64,000 nt of DNA from Annona cherimola (Eukaryota; Streptophyta; Magnoliopsida; Magnoliales; Annonaceae), in the NCBI GenBank assembly GCA_030490835.1, contig CM059971.1, forward strand, positions 69,458,224 through 69,522,223, read 5' to 3'. The notes beneath the pieces were generated by a model that was not told the DNA's origin, did no database searches, and saw only the letters and a list, made by a program, of their open reading frames with translations. Every line of letters starts with the position of its first letter. The first letter of the stretch is position 1. A program made the translations under genes and the position numbers. Positions 24,165-36,829 of the stretch are shown here, piece after piece.

Positions 24165-24836
24165 TCATCCATCAATATCAATCATAACCATTTCATTCCT
24201 AATTTTATAAAATAATTTATTTCTTAGTGGTTTAGTGAAAATATCTACAATTTGATCTTTAGTTTTGACATATTCGAAACAAACATCATTCTTTTCAATA
24301 TGTTCTCTGATGAAATGATGCCTTACATCTATATGTTTGGTTCTAGAATGCAATGTGGGATTCTTAGTTAGACAGATAGCACTTGTGTTGTCACATCTAA
24401 TGGGTATATTTTTATAATCTATTCCATCATCTCTAAGTTGTTGTCTTATCCAAAGCAATTGGGTGCAACAGCTCCCGACGGCTATATATTTGACTTTTGT
24501 AGTAGATAAAGCAACACTGCTTCCACTAGTACTTTTTCTATCTACCTTGTAACTGGTAAAGTCCGCATCTGAGTAGTCAATTAGATCAAATATTAAATTC
24601 TTAGGATACCATAGTTCTAGATTGGTAGTGTCAATCAAATATATAAAAATTCTTTTCACAACCATCAAATGTGATTTTTTTGGACATGACTGGAATTTAG
24701 AACATATGCAAACACTAAATAATATATTCGGTCTAGATGCAGTCAAGTACAACAACGATCCTATTATAGTTCTATACAATTTTTGATCAACTTGTTTACC
24801 TCTTTCATCCTTGTCGATTTTGATAGTCGAGCTCAT
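24165..24836 (-). pseudogene. Copia RNase H and RT C-terminus
   Basis: An open frame of 223 codons carries SLLYLTASRPNILFSVCICS (C-terminal RT thumb of copia elements), YSDADF (RNase H first catalytic Asp), SGSSVALSTTKVKYIA (a Ty1-type motif in which the usual Glu of STTEAEY is changed to Lys-Val-Lys) and a C-terminal KTKDQIVDIFTKPL. In the family this domain removes RNA from the cDNA hybrid. The changed motif and the upstream breaks make it inactive. Confidence 0.85.
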
Positions 24837-24839
24837 GGG

Positions 24840-25960
24840 AGCATTTGCTCATTTGCTGTTATACATTCCAAATTTCTTGAGTATTTTTTTGACATATTTG
24901 GACTGATTTATAAAAGCTCATTCATTTAATTGCTTGATTTGTAGTCCAAGGAAGAAATTGAGCTAGCCCATCATGCTCATTTTAAATTCATTTTGCATAA
25001 GCTTGGAAAATTCTTAGCAAAAAAATTCATTAGTAGCACGAAATATAATATCATCAATATAAATTTGAATGATTAGTATATCTTTTCCTTTGTACTTAAT
25101 AAAAAGAGTAGCGTCAAAATTTTCTCTTCGAAATTTATGATTAATAAAAAATTTGCTTAGTCTCTCATACCAAGCTCTTGGAACCTGTTTTAGTCCATAC
25201 GAGGCTTTGGTCAATTTATAAAAAAATTTAAGTTGATCTTTTTCTTCAAAATCAGGAGATTGTTTAACATACACTTCTTCGTTAAGATACCTATTCAAAA
25301 ATGCACTTTTTACTTCCATTTGAAACAATTTGAAATTCATATGAGATGCAAACGCCAATAGGATGCGTATGGCTTCTAACCATTGGAGCATATGATTCCT
25401 CAAAGTTAATTTCTTCATCTTGTGAATACCCCTTGACCACAAGTCTAGCTTTGTTTCTAACAACAAGTTCACTTTCATTTAGTTTATTCCTAAAAATCCA
25501 TTTGGTACCAATGACTATGCAGTTCTTAGGTCTAGGAACCAGGTGTTATACTTGATTTATTTCAAATTGATTTAGCTCTTCTTGCATGACTATAGCCTAA
25601 TTTTCATCATTAAAAGCTTGATCAATTGAATTTGACTCTATTTTAAATACAAAAGCAAAATATCTACATATATTGCGCCTAGAGCCTCTAGTTTTCACAC
25701 CTTCATATATGTTGCCAATTACTTGCTCAATTGGATGATCATTTTAGAATTTCAGATGCTTTGGAGGCTTGTAGAAAATACTACCTTCACTTACCTCCTT
25801 GTCTAGACTTTGATCTTTCTTTGGTTCTTCTCCTCCTCACTTTTTCACTTGTAGCTTTTTAAAATTTTTTGATAAATCATCTGCATCTCTTAGCTCATCC
25901 TCATTCTTGAGAGTTGGGTTAATTCGTAAATTATAACATGAATGGATTCTTCTACTACTT
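24840..25960 (-). pseudogene. Copia reverse transcriptase, fragmented
   Basis: The clearest part (25014-25478) has FQMEVKSAFLNRYLNEEVYV, FYKLTKASYGLKQVPRAWYE and the active-site box IYIDDIIF, the copia form of Y-x-D-D. Upstream the minus strand continues into the N-terminal RT finger region with several stops. It polymerises element cDNA in intact relatives. It lies between the integrase region and RNase H, as in all Ty1/Copia elements. Confidence 0.85.
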
Positions 25961-25999
25961 GATTTTTTTGTTGAAAACTCTATATGCTTTGCTATTTAA

Positions 26000-27180
26000 T
26001 GAAAACCCAAGAAATATTATCTTGTCACTTTTGGTATCTCTTCTTCCTAGATTGTCTTTTCCATTATTCAATACATAGAAAGTGCAACAAAAAATATAAA
26101 AATATGACATATTTGGTTTTCTACCTTTCCATATGGGGGTTTTTCAAGATTGTTCTAATGGTAATTCAATTTAATACATGATGAGCTAAAATTTCATAAA
26201 TAATTTACTTTCATTTAGCATGATCCTAACCATCTCTTATATTGTTCTATTTTTTCTTTCTACTACCCAATTTTGTCGAGGGGTTCTAGGAGCAAAGAAT
26301 GTATGATAAATTTCTTTTTTATTACAAAATTCTATAAGGCGTTTATTTTCAAATTCTCCACCATGGTCACTTCTAATTGATATGATTGTATTTTATTTTT
26401 TATTTTGCATCAATTTTGAAAAACTAATAAACATTGAGAAGACTTTCTCTTTGCTAGCTAATAGAATTATTCAAGTAAATTTTGAAAAATCATCTAATAA
26501 AATGAAAATATATTTATTTTCTCCGAGGCTCAAAATGTCAGATGACCCATAATGATCCATGTGTAGTAATTCAAGTGATTTTGAAGTTGAAACTTTATTT
26601 TTAGGTGAGAATGACATCTTAGATTGTTTGGACACTTGACACGCCTTACATATTTTATCTTTATCACATTTGAATTTTGGTAACCCTTTTACTAAACTTC
26701 TTTTTTATAGGGTCTTAATATTTGACATATTTATATGTCAAATTCTTTTATGTCATACCCATAGATCATTATCAATAGCCATTAGACATTTTTCATCCAG
26801 TTCATCAAGGAAAATCAAATATATATTTTTATGTCTTTTGCCATTGAATACTATGTGATTTTCATCAAAGACATTGCATATAGTGATTCAAATATGACTT
26901 TGTATCCTTTGTCACACAATTGACTAATATTCATTAAGTTGTGTTTGAATCCTTCAACAAACAACACATCCTCCATACATGAGTTTGAAATATCATAAAC
27001 GTTTCCCTTATCACAAAATTTACTTTTTTTTTATTGTTCTTGAATGCAACAGTGCCTCCATTATATGGTTTGAGATCATGGAACAGAGCTTATTTCCTAT
27101 CATATATCTTGAGCAGCCCCTATTCACGAACCATGTGTTGTTGGCTTTTGCTCTAAGACAAACCTGGAAGAATATTCACG
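26000..27180 (-). pseudogene. Copia integrase core and protease remnant
   Basis: On the minus strand I read, in several frames, a GAG-pre-integrase type Cys/Ser region, then LELLHMDHYG (first catalytic Asp), IRSDHGGEFENK (second Asp) and APRTPRQNWVVERKNR (third, Glu). Near 27085-27160 the protease site reads WFVNRGCSRYMIGN where the family has Asp-Ser-Gly, so the catalytic Asp is lost. Numerous stops and shifts are present. Confidence 0.75.
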
Positions 27181-29090
27181 TAAAGTTCATTTTTTGGTAC
27201 CCATCTTATGGATCTATTTAGGTTAGCAAGTCATTGGAGTCTACATTACTCTACTTTGGAAGATACAAATCCAATGCTTTTTAGTACCCAACCTAACTTA
27301 GTACCTTAGTGGTATAATTTTTTATTCTGTATTGATAAATTTTGAGACCGAACTTATTGCAAAAATTGCATGCCATAGGAAGTCTTGGAGTAGGGCTCCA
27401 TGAACACTCTGGTTCCCAAGCTGGCTTTCTAATCCAGCAACATTGTTCGTTTTTGGTTTATGCTAAAAACAATCGCCTTGGCTTATAATTTCACCCATTT
27501 TGGAGCATTTGACTTGCTGCTTTTATGTTGCTCAAATGTGGAATACCTAAGTCTTCTTTTATTACTTTAGGTGGTCATGTTCAAAAATATTTTGACACTT
27601 CCCCTGGTTTAGAGAATTTTGCTAATGATTCATTCAATATTTTATTTTCTTGCTTTAGCCTTTCAACTTCATCTGTTAAGACTTTGTTTTCATCTGTTAG
27701 GTACTTGAGCCTTTCAGCTAGTTTTTCATTCATAATAATAAGTGAGTCACATTGTTCTTTCATTAATGTATATTTGCTGCCTAACTTCTTAATTTCACAT
27801 ATAATGAATCATAGGTTTGCTGCAATTCATCTAACTCAGTACATTTGAGATAATCATAAGTAGAAGAATAAATAGATTTGGAATTAGAATGATCGAATTT
27901 AGATGTTACCTATTCACTACTCGTACAATCGGCCGATGTAGTTAATTCTTTTATTACTTCAGTTGCAGTGACGCAATTCAAGATATTTTCTTCCTTAACT
28001 CTTGCCATGCAACATATCCGAGCACAATTGGTAGCTTTATGACCTTCATTTGATGAGCTGCTTATTGTCCATGTATCCTCATTTACATGCATTCCTCTTC
28101 TCTTGGGCTTTGAAAATCTTCTAAGGTTACTTCTATCTTTCTTCTCTTGCCATTCTTTTTATTTACTTTCTTCTGGTGTGGAACATTGTGCTTGCATGTA
28201 TCCCACTCTATCACATTGAAGCATTTGGTCATTTCTTTCTTCTTTTCCCTTCTACTTCTCTCCTTGAATCCTTTGGAGCTAAAACTTTTTCCTTTCCTCA
28301 CAAATTTTTTGAATTTCCTTATGAGAAGAGTAATCTCCTCATCTTCATTTTGGAAAGAAGATGCGGACTCATCCGAGCTTTATGTTGTTTTCAATGCAAT
28401 AGCTCTCTTCCTCTTATGGTGTTTCTCATTCCTTTTCTTTATCAACTTATGAGACATGAGTGAGCTCATAAGGTTTTCTAGTTTTAATGTGTTTAGATAA
28501 TTTGTTTCCTCAATGGTTGTGATCTTCATAGTCCATGACTCGGGTAGAGTTCTTAGGATTTCATAACCTATTTTGGTTCAGAAATAACTTTTCCAAGACC
28601 TTTTAGTGCATTAGTAATCTTAGAAAATCTAGCAAATATTTTAGATATATTTTCAGTGTTAAGCATTTTAAAATTTTCTAATTCTCTAATCAAAATATTC
28701 CTTTCAGTCCCTTGGACTTGAGAAGTGCCTTCATATATCGAGGTTAGAGTATCTTATATCTCTTTGGTAGTTAAACAAGAGGACACCCTATCATACTCAG
28801 CTGCAGTTAGGGCATAAAATAAAAAATTCATTACCTTGGTATTACTTTTTACCAATTTGACTTCCTCCTCATTCTATTCGAAGACTCTCACCTTTAGGTA
28901 TTGTAACACCATCTTGGATGATAATATAAGAATCCATATCTATAGCTATGACTAGTTATTTCATTCTCAACTTCTAGTAACCGAAGTTATTATCATCGAA
29001 TAGAGGTGGTCTAGTGAATGATTGACTTTTAGTAAAAGAAGGTGTGAAAGTTGACTGGATGCCATTTAACTAAGATCTCTTTGGTGTAAA
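27181..29090 (-). pseudogene. Copia gag region, fragmented
   Basis: This region codes for the nucleocapsid and capsid part. A coiled-coil segment (27581-27763, LTDENKVLTDEVERLKQE) is typical of SIRE gag C-termini. A degenerate zinc-knuckle lies near 28240 (CFNVIEWDTCKHNVP), and a basic stretch FKERSRREKKKEM precedes it. The upstream part is decayed. Open frames on the plus strand here are antisense by-products. Confidence 0.65.
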
Positions 29091-29098
29091 CTCAAAGA

Positions 29099-29113
29099 CC
29101 TGCTTTGATACAA
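29099..29113 (-). promoter_or_regulatory. Primer-binding site, initiator tRNA-Met type (degenerate)
   Basis: Just inside the 5' LTR the minus strand reads TTGTATCAAAGCAGG, close to the copia consensus TGGTATCAGAGC. Confidence 0.65.
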
Positions 29114-29115
29114 CT

Positions 29116-30026
29116 TGATAGTCTCGAGTTTATAGCAAAACCCAAGAGGAGAGGGTTGAATTAGGTCCTAAAAAATATTTTGATGTATTAGTTGTAACCC
29201 CTTTTATAAACTAAGTCCCATTGAATGAAAAACATGGAGAGTGAGATAGGAAGCAGAGCAAGCAAAACAAACACAAAAAATTATAGTGGTTCGGGACAAC
29301 CTTCCCTACTTCACTCATCCAAGAGTACACCCTTGTGCCTTGACTTTCACTATGCTAATGAAAATACAGTTATAACACTTGCTCTCTTCTAGATTCTAGC
29401 TCTAGGGGACTTTATAATTTTTGTACAAGTAAGTGGTGAGTTACACTCCAACCACATACTACTTTGCCTTCACTTGGTGTCGGTCTTCAATACCAAACCA
29501 AATGGAATAAAAAATAAGGAGAATAAAAATAAGAGTTTACACTTTACAGTTGTGTAAGAAGATTTTCAGCTCACAGAAGAACTTGTAGAATGAATGAATA
29601 TATGTACACTTGAACATTTGCAGTCAAAGAGCAAAGTTCTTCTTACAGATCTCCTTTATGAGCACTTAAATGCTAGAAAGTTGGAAGGTGAAATCTACTT
29701 AATGCACTTGCTAACTTTTTCCCTTCTATTAATGCGTGTTAAATAGGAGAAGAGTAAATTCGAACATTCGGTGGTAGATGGCAAGTATTTAATGCACCAA
29801 CATTCAAATTTTTTCAATTGCTGCAACTCAAGTCGCACTTGGAGTCGACATCGGGTGCAATTTTACCCAAGTCGTAGACTGGAGTTGACTTGGGTTGCGA
29901 CTTTGAAATTTAGCTATTTAGTCAGGTTCTATTTTAGGTTGACTTGATCTCGGACTTGGCGCAAGTCGTAAGTAAAGTTGACTTGGGTTGCGACTTCGCT
30001 CTCTACTTAGTTTATTAGAACCTAGA
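29116..30026 (-). repeat. 5' LTR of the SIRE-type element, U5-side part
   Basis: It starts TGATAGTCTCGAG on the plus strand and matches 21686-22590. It is interrupted at CTAGA (30022-30026) by the Athila element; the LTR resumes with the second copy of CTAGA at 39176. Confidence 0.85.
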
Positions 30027-30424
30027 TGATAAGTGGAAATTAATAACATATTTTATGGACATTTTATACCAATTTGGTGGGTAATAAATTGAGTTTAATA
30101 TAAAATTTGATTTAAAATATGTATTTACAACAATTGGGCAGTAAATATTTATTTCAAGTGATTTACATAATTTTAGTGATATTTTAACTTGAAATTACAT
30201 TTTTTTAATTTGTTGCCACAAAACCACAAGTGCTTGATATATTTTATTAAAGTGTTGCGACAATTGTGCTTTAAATATTTTTGATTAATCACCTATTTAT
30301 TAATTTGCTGGGTATATAATTTGGTTTAAATATGTTTTATGCAGATTTGAAAATCCAAGAAGTGAGGCCCACCTTGCAATGTTTAGATGGCCAATCAAGT
30401 GAAGCCAAGATGCTGCCCAAAATT
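30027..30424 (+). repeat. Left terminal inverted repeat (inverted LTR U3 end)
   Basis: It is the reverse complement of 38779-39175 at high identity, from TGATAAGTGGAAATT through GATTTGAAAATCCAAGAAG to GCTGCCCAAAATT. After that the two sides diverge. In the family's normal arrangement this sequence begins an LTR reading with pol; here it faces the other way. Confidence 0.85.
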
Positions 30425-30717
30425 TTTAGCCATATGGGAAAAACTACCTTCTTAAATGACAATTGTGTGTATTAGAAATAACTTTTGATAAATTAGAGAG
30501 GATTATTCTGATTTTGAAAGAAAACAAAATTGGTTCCTTGGTATATCAATTTTATCTAGTGATTCAGGACAAAAATCCAAGTATTTTCAACAATTACATG
30601 CTCAAAAACAAATTTAACATCTCATTAAGGTTCAACTTTTCCTAACTCAAAGATTTTAAAATTCCAAGTATGATTTGCTTACAAGACATACAAGAGTTCA
30701 AAGTGGGGCCTAATATC

Positions 30718-30803
30718 ACATTTTATGCAAGAATTACCCAAAGTTTTCAAAAAAAATTTCAAATTTTTTTTTGAAAACTTTGGGTAATTCTTGCATAAAA
30801 TGT
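30718..30803. repeat. 86-bp near-perfect palindrome in the Athila 3' region
   Basis: Arms of about 42 nt, reading ACATTTTATGCAAGAATTAC inward and GTAATTCTTGCATAAAATGT outward, are complementary with almost no loop. Homologous 3' regions at about 5230 and 9500 have no such palindrome, so it arose in this copy. Confidence 0.85.
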
Positions 30804-30900
30804 TTTTTTTCAAAATGTGGCAAAAATGATAATCATGACAAAAATATAATCATCAGGGTAGTGAAATAAATATTTAGAGAAAATTAATGTAACGCATTCA

Positions 30901-30911
30901 CCTCCCCACTT
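30901..30911 (-). promoter_or_regulatory. Polypurine-type tract of the Athila element
   Basis: The minus strand reads AAGTGGGGAGG followed by TGAATGCGTTACATTA. The same junction recurs in elements 1a and 1b. Confidence 0.5.
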
Positions 30912-31446
30912 GAAATTGATATTGTCCTCAATGGAAATCATGCGATCAAAATAAAGGAAGTAATTGTAAGAAGAGTGAGATGTTAACTTTCCTATTTTGG
31001 CGAGTTGAACCAAATGTTCATCCCATGGTGCTTCCTTCCAAGTAAGCTCTGAAAAGTAACCAATAAAGCACCAAATTAAAAAGTATCAAAATTCTAAAAT
31101 AAAAGAAACTAAAAAAACTAAAACTCCCCTGAAAGAAAAAAAAGTTTGGGTTGACTCCCGAAAGCACTTGGTTTAAAGTCGTCAGCCTGACTTCAAATTC
31201 TCAGTTAGGTGGCGTGGTTTCACAGAAGGAGTAGGTGGATCCTATTGGAATTTGATCCCCTGAGAAGTAGGGTTTGAGACGCAGCCCATTGACTTTAAAT
31301 GCTCCAGTCTTCTCGCTCTAGATTTTGATAGCTCCATGAGGAAACACTTGCAGTACTTTGAAAGGACTCGACCATCTTGACTTTAGTTTTCTTGGAAACA
31401 ATTTAAAACGAGAGTTAAATAGCAAAACCAGGTCCTTTGCCTTCTG

Positions 31447-32360
31447 TCAGATGTGTTTGTCGTGCCAAAATTTTATCTTTTCCTTATACATTCTTGAATT
31501 TTCATAGGCATCAAGTCTGATCTCCTCGAGTTCATTGAGTTGTAGCAGACGCTTTTCTCCTGCGGATTTCAGATCAAAATTTAAATATTTGATTGCCCAG
31601 TACGCCTTATGCTCCAGCTCAACAGGCAAGTGACATGATTTTCCATAGACCAGTCGAAAAGGTGTTGTCCCAATCGGTATTTTGAATGCAGTGCGATATG
31701 CCCAAAGAGAATCATCGAGTTGCCTTGGCTAATCTCGCTGTGATTGGGATACCGTCTTCTCAAGTATGTGTTTAATCTTACGGTTCGAGATTTCAGCCTG
31801 GCCACTCGTTTATGGTGGTATGGGGTGGCGATCTTATGTGTGACCCCATATTTCTTGAGCAGTTGCTCCATTTGCATATTATAGAAGTGGCTTCCTCTGT
31901 CACTTACGATTGCTCGTGGTACACCAAATCTGGTAAAAATGTTGCATTTTAAGAATTTAGCGACCACTTGTGAGTCATTTGTCGAAGAAGCAATCGCCTC
32001 TACCCTTCTAATTACGTAATCAACCGCAAGAAGTATGTACTGGTTGTTGAATGAGGATGGAAAAGGTCCTATGAAATTCATGCCCCAGACATCAAATAGT
32101 TTGACCTCGAGAATGTTTGTGAGTGACATCTTGTTTCACTTTGAGATGTTTCCTGTTCTTTGGCACCCGTCACAGGTTAGTGTAAAAGATCGAGCATCTT
32201 TGAACAAAGTAGGCCAGAAGAAACTTGATTGTAGGACTTTTGCTGCAGTTTTGGTGAGACCCATGTGTCCACCATAGGGTGACGAATGACAGTGATAAAG
32301 AATGCTTTGGATTTCCTCGTTTGGTACACATTAGCGAATCAGACTGTTGCTGCATCTCTT
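31447..32360 (-). pseudogene. Athila integrase, fragmented
   Basis: The main open part (31581-32129) contains [13 protein letters not shown] (the usual catalytic Asp position is Asn), SDRGSHF (second Asp, normally SDxGTHF) and a degenerate third motif. A downstream frame (31447-31629) has [17 protein letters not shown] and [19 protein letters not shown], a signature following the integrase core in Athila elements. An upstream frame (32170-32355) contains the remains of the HHCC finger. Substituted catalytic residue and frame changes indicate a dead gene. Confidence 0.8.
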
Positions 32361-32448
32361 GTAAAGGTATGGGCCCTCCTAGATGTAGTATTTCACGTAC
32401 GCCATGAATCTCTTTTTTTGTTGATAGCTGAAATTGGATGAAATTTCT

Positions 32449-32900
32449 TTAGACTAAATAATTAATAATGTCTCCATACCAGGGCATTGGCACTTTCTTG
32501 AGTGCAAGCAGGCACTCGTCGAGAAAGTCCTCGTTCATTCGTTCATCTTTGGTTAGATCAATCTCCTCATTTGATGGTAGTCTAGATAGATGATCACCCA
32601 CCACATTCTTTGTGCCTTTCTTGTCTCGAATTTCAAGGTCAAATTCTTGTAATAGTAGGATCCAGCGAATCAACTTCAATTTAGCATCTTTCTTGGTAAT
32701 TAGATAGCGAATGGCTGCGTGGTCAGTGTAGACAATCACCTTTGACCCTATAAGATAAGAACAAATTTTATCAATAGCGAATACAACAACTAGCAATTTC
32801 TTTTTAGTGGTTGCATAGTTGACTTGAGCATCATCTAGGGTTTTGCTTGCATAATAGATCACCACTAGCTTGTTGTCCTTTCATTGACCCAAAACTGCCC
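32449..32900 (-). pseudogene. Athila RNase H
   Basis: The open frame shows [20 protein letters not shown] (normally ending TEKE, so the catalytic Glu is lost), [29 protein letters not shown] and [20 protein letters not shown]. These are the standard RNase H blocks directly after RT in Ty3/Gypsy elements. Confidence 0.8.
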
Positions 32901-33099
32901 CAATCGCATGGTCACTTGCATCGCGCATGATCTCAAATGGTAGGCTCCAGTCAAGCGGCTGTATAATTGAGGCAGTAGTCAAAGCTTCTTTTAACCTGCA
33001 AAATGACTTTAGATAATCATCAGAAAAATTGAATTTTACATCTTGATTTAGCAGGTTAGTCAGTGGCTTAGCAATTTTAGAAAAATCTTTAATGAAACG

Positions 33100-33960
33100 T
33101 CAATAGAAATCGGCATGTCCTAGAAAACTTCAAATTCCTTTGACCGAATTAGGTGACGGTAATTTTTCAATGACTTCTATTTTTGCCCGGTCAACCTCAA
33201 TACCTCTGCTTGAAACTAATTGCCCTAATACAATTCTTTCCTGTACCATAAAATGACACTTTTCCCGATTCAAAACTAAATTGGCTTCTTCACTCCTCTG
33301 TAAAACTTTAGACAGGTTAGATAAACATGATTCAAATGTAGAGCCATAAACAGAAAAATTATCCATAAATACTTCTATTATGTTTTTAATATAATCAGAA
33401 ATATGGCCATCATGCATTGTTGAAAAGTGGCAAGTGCATTACAAAGATCAAAAGGCATGCATCTATATGCAAAAGTGTCGTATGGATAGGTGAAAGTGGT
33501 TTTCTCTTGGTCCTGTGGGTGAATCGGAATCTGAAAGTAGTCGGAGTAACCATCCAAATAGCAAAAGTAAGAGTGATTGACAAGTCGTTCAAGCATTTGA
33601 TCAATGAAAGGCAAAGGAAAATGATCCTTTCAGGTGGCAATATTTAATTTGCGATAATCGATGCACGTTCGCCAATCTGTGACTTTTCTCGTGGGTATAA
33701 GTTCATTTTTATCATTTTTCACGATAGTCATACGACCTTTCTTGGCTACCACATGTACTGGGCTTACCCAAATACTATCAGAAATAGGGTAAATGATTCC
33801 ATCATCAAGAAGTTTTAAAATTTCCTTTTTCACCACTTCTTTCATGTTTGGATTCAGACGCCTTTGAGGTTCAATGCTTGTCTTACAATTTCCCTCCATT
33901 AGAATTTTGTGCATGCATAGAGAATGACTAATACCAGGTAGGTCATTAATGCAGTAGCCA
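33100..33960 (-). pseudogene. Athila reverse transcriptase, broken into three frames
   Basis: Blocks in order on the minus strand: VSPVHVVAKKGRMT and WRTCIDYRKLN (33630-33914); PFIDQMLERL, CYLDGYSDYFQIPI and CMPFDLCNALATFQQCM (33378-33614); IEVFMDNFSVYG, where the YVDD box is FMDN, then LNREKCHFMV and RGIEVDRAKIEV (33130-33417). Frameshifts separate the blocks. Confidence 0.85.
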
Positions 33961-34130
33961 ATTGTCTTCCTATGTTTTCTTAGTTCAGTTAGTAGTTTAT
34001 TAGATTAGGATTCGGAAAGATTTGCATTGATTATGACTGGATAAGTAGCATTTGGGCCAAGAAATGCATACTTAAGATTTTTAGAAAGAGGTTTGAGTTC
34101 TACCTTTAGTGCTTCTTCCTTTGCTGTTGT

Positions 34131-34895
34131 CTAGGATAGAGGACTGGCGTCTGCGTCCAATTTCTCAGGAGTTGAGATGGTAGCATGTGAAATTGGAGGG
34201 TTTCCACCCAAGAGAGTTGCACAAGCAGAAAGTTCAGGGTTATCATTTTCAATAGTTGCAACATGAATGATACATACCTCTATCAGGTCATCTTTTTCTT
34301 CAATTGGCAAAGGGTCAATGATGTCGACTCGCAGGCAGGAATTATCGATTGATGGGTGCTTTGTTGCTTCAAAAAGGTTGAATTCAACTTTTTCATCTCC
34401 AACTGTTAGTGAGAGTTGACCATTCTTGACATCTATAATGGCTCCAGCAGTGGTTAAGAAAGGTTGCCCAAGAATGATTGGAATTTGGCAGTCCTCCTCC
34501 ATGTCGAGGACTACAAAGTCAACTGAGATAAACAACTTGCAAACTTTCAAGGGAACATCTTCAAGATTGCCAACTGAGAATTTGATTGATCGATCGGCCA
34601 GTTGGAGAGACATAAAAGTTGGTTTTGGATCGCCCATGTTCAGCTTTTTACAGATGAAGAGAGGGATCGGACTTACACTAGCTCCGAGATCACATAATGC
34701 CTTGCTAATTTGGACATTCCCTAGAGAACAAGGAATAGAGAAGCTCCCAGGATCTTTTAGCTTTTCAGGTAGCTTGTTCTGCAAGATGGCACTGCACTCC
34801 TCAGTGAGTGCAATGGTTTCGTATTCCTCGAGCTTTCTTTTGTTGGACAACATCTCCTTTAGGAATTTTGCATAAGTTGGCATCTGAGAGATCAT
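34131..34895 (-). pseudogene. Athila aspartic protease region
   Basis: An open frame of 254 codons includes the active-site segment ALCDLGASVSPIPLFI (Asp-Leu-Gly-Ala, characteristic of Athila protease) and PIILGQPFLTTAGAIIDV, the Ile-Ile-Leu-Gly flap partner. It processes the polyprotein in intact relatives. The frame itself looks intact, but the flanking gag and RT are broken. Confidence 0.8.
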
Positions 34896-34948
34896 GTCAA
34901 TAAATGGTACGCTGATTGATAGATCCTTGAGTGTTGAAATAAATTTAT

Positions 34949-36590
34949 CTAACTGCTTTTAAAGTTTTGCCTGTCTTTGCCTTCGAGGGAATGGAAGAGG
35001 AGGTTTGTAAGGAGGTGGTGGGACGTACAGTTTCTCCACCACTGGTTGAGGCTGTGGCTCCTCTTCTTGCTTTTGTTTCTGCTCGGCCTCCTGTTCAGTG
35101 TCAATTTGAGGTGGTCGAGGTGGGTCGAACTGCTTTCCACTCAATAAAGTAATTGTCTGCACTTGTTCTTTAAGGTTTACTTCAGGTTGGCTAGGGAGTT
35201 TGCCCTGGTCTCTATGAGATAAGGTAGTGGCATGTTGGGCAATTTGATTTTCAAGCAGTTTAATATGGGTTTTCATTTGGCTCATTTCTTCAAGTAGTTT
35301 GTCAATCAAGGGATCAGAGGATGGTGCTTGAGGTGATGCAGGTAGCGCGGGCTGAGTTTGGTATGAGGGAGGGTTAAGTGCTCTTCTTAGGAAACCAGGT
35401 GGCTTATTGTTTTGAGCATAGTTTTGGGTATTTGACTGGTTTGCCCAAGAGAAATTGGGGTGGTTCTTCCATCCAGGATTGTAAGTGTTTGAGTAAGAGT
35501 TACCATAAGTTTGAGTATCATACTGGTTGTTGAATGCATTGGCTCGCTTGCTTCTGGTGTCCTGGATGGCAAAACTATACTCGGACGTGTAGTGTGAAGC
35601 TCCACAGATCTCACATGAAATTTGTCGAGAAGAAGATGCATTCCGTCCATGGGTTGCTGCTTCTTTTGCTGCAAAATTTGATCAATTTTAGCATGAAGAG
35701 AATTTATAGACTCGATATCATATACATTACCTCGCCGAGAGAGTCCTCGGACGTCGCCGTATTGATAATCATAAAGAGCCAAGTCATCGAGGAGTTCGAG
35801 AACCTCTTCGTCAATGAGTCACATGAATCAGCCACTAGCGGTTGAATTGATGGTGCTTCGGCTAGGTCGATTGAGTCCATTGAAGAAATTTTCAATAACG
35901 TCACTCTACTAGATGCCGTGATGTGGACACTTACACTGCAAATCTTTCATTCTCTCCCACGCATCGTATAGAGTTTTGCCATCTTTTTGGATGAACTGAT
36001 TGATTTCGTCCCGGATTTTCCTGGTTTTAGTGGGTGGAAAAAATTTCTCCAAGAAAGCAGTAGAGAGCTCATCCCATGTATTGAAAGTGTCGGGTGACAT
36101 AAAATAGAACCACTCGCTTGCCTTATCTCAAAGAGAAAATGGGAAAAGCTGAAGGTGGATTACCTCACGTGGGATATTTTGTACCCTGATTGTGTTGCAT
36201 AGCTGCAGGAACTTAGTGATGTGTACAGTCGGGTTTTTAGAGGGTAGTCCTACAAATTGGTCCTGTTGAACCATCTGGATAAGCCCGAGATTGAGTTCAA
36301 AGCTTCTTACATCAATTTCTGGTTCCACTATGCATGATCGAAATCCTCGAGGGTTCGGGCAGTTCCGATCACTAAGAGTTGCCCTTCTTGGAGGAGTGTT
36401 GTTTTCAGCCTGGCCTTTCTCCTGGTCTTGATGTGGCAAGTTTGGATTTGTGGTCCGCCATGGTGTCTTGAGAAGATTGCTGCTGTTTATAGTCATGAAC
36501 TCTTCTCCTAAAAAAACGTTCAATCTCAGGGTCAGCAACAAAGAGTTTTTCAGCTAGTTGTGTTGCAAAGCTTCGAGTATGTGGGTGCAT
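34949..36590 (-). pseudogene. Athila gag, fragmented
   Basis: Recognisable parts on the minus strand: an N-terminal stretch (36405-36590), the capsid entry VQQDQFVGLPSKNPTVHITK (36128-36541), TFNTWDELSTAFLEKFFPPT plus INQFIQKDGKTLYDAWERMK (35909-36100), and a coiled region MIDKLLEEMSQMKTHIKLLE (34959-35309). This domain order is the Athila gag pattern. At least three frame changes break it. Confidence 0.8.
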
Positions 36591-36804
36591 ACAAAGATTA
36601 ACAAGCTAGTTCAGAAAAGATAAAAAATAAATAAGAATAAGAGATGGAAAAAAAATAATTATAAATAAATAAAATTAAAAATAATAAAAATAGATAGAGA
36701 AAAAGAAACAGAAAGTTGAAATAGAAAATGAATAAATAATAAAAAATAGAGAAAGAAAAAAACAAAGAAAGTATCTAAAAACAAAATTTAAAGTAACGCC
36801 GAAT

Positions 36805-36822
36805 TCCCCGGCAACAGCGCCA
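36805..36822 (-). promoter_or_regulatory. Primer-binding site, tRNA-Asp type
   Basis: The minus strand reads TGGCGCTGTTGCCGGGGA, one change from the Athila site TGGCGCCGTTGCCGGGGA. It begins 7 bp inside the LTR end. Confidence 0.85.
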
Positions 36823-36829
36823 AAATACT

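Noticed and set aside
28147..28463. Two plus-strand hydrophobic frames that look like membrane proteins
   Set aside because: Antisense of the Lys/Glu-rich copia gag region; hydrophobicity follows from complementing AAG/GAA codons.
34426..34875. 149-codon plus-strand frame
   Set aside because: Antisense of the Athila protease frame, which has a clear domain on the minus strand.
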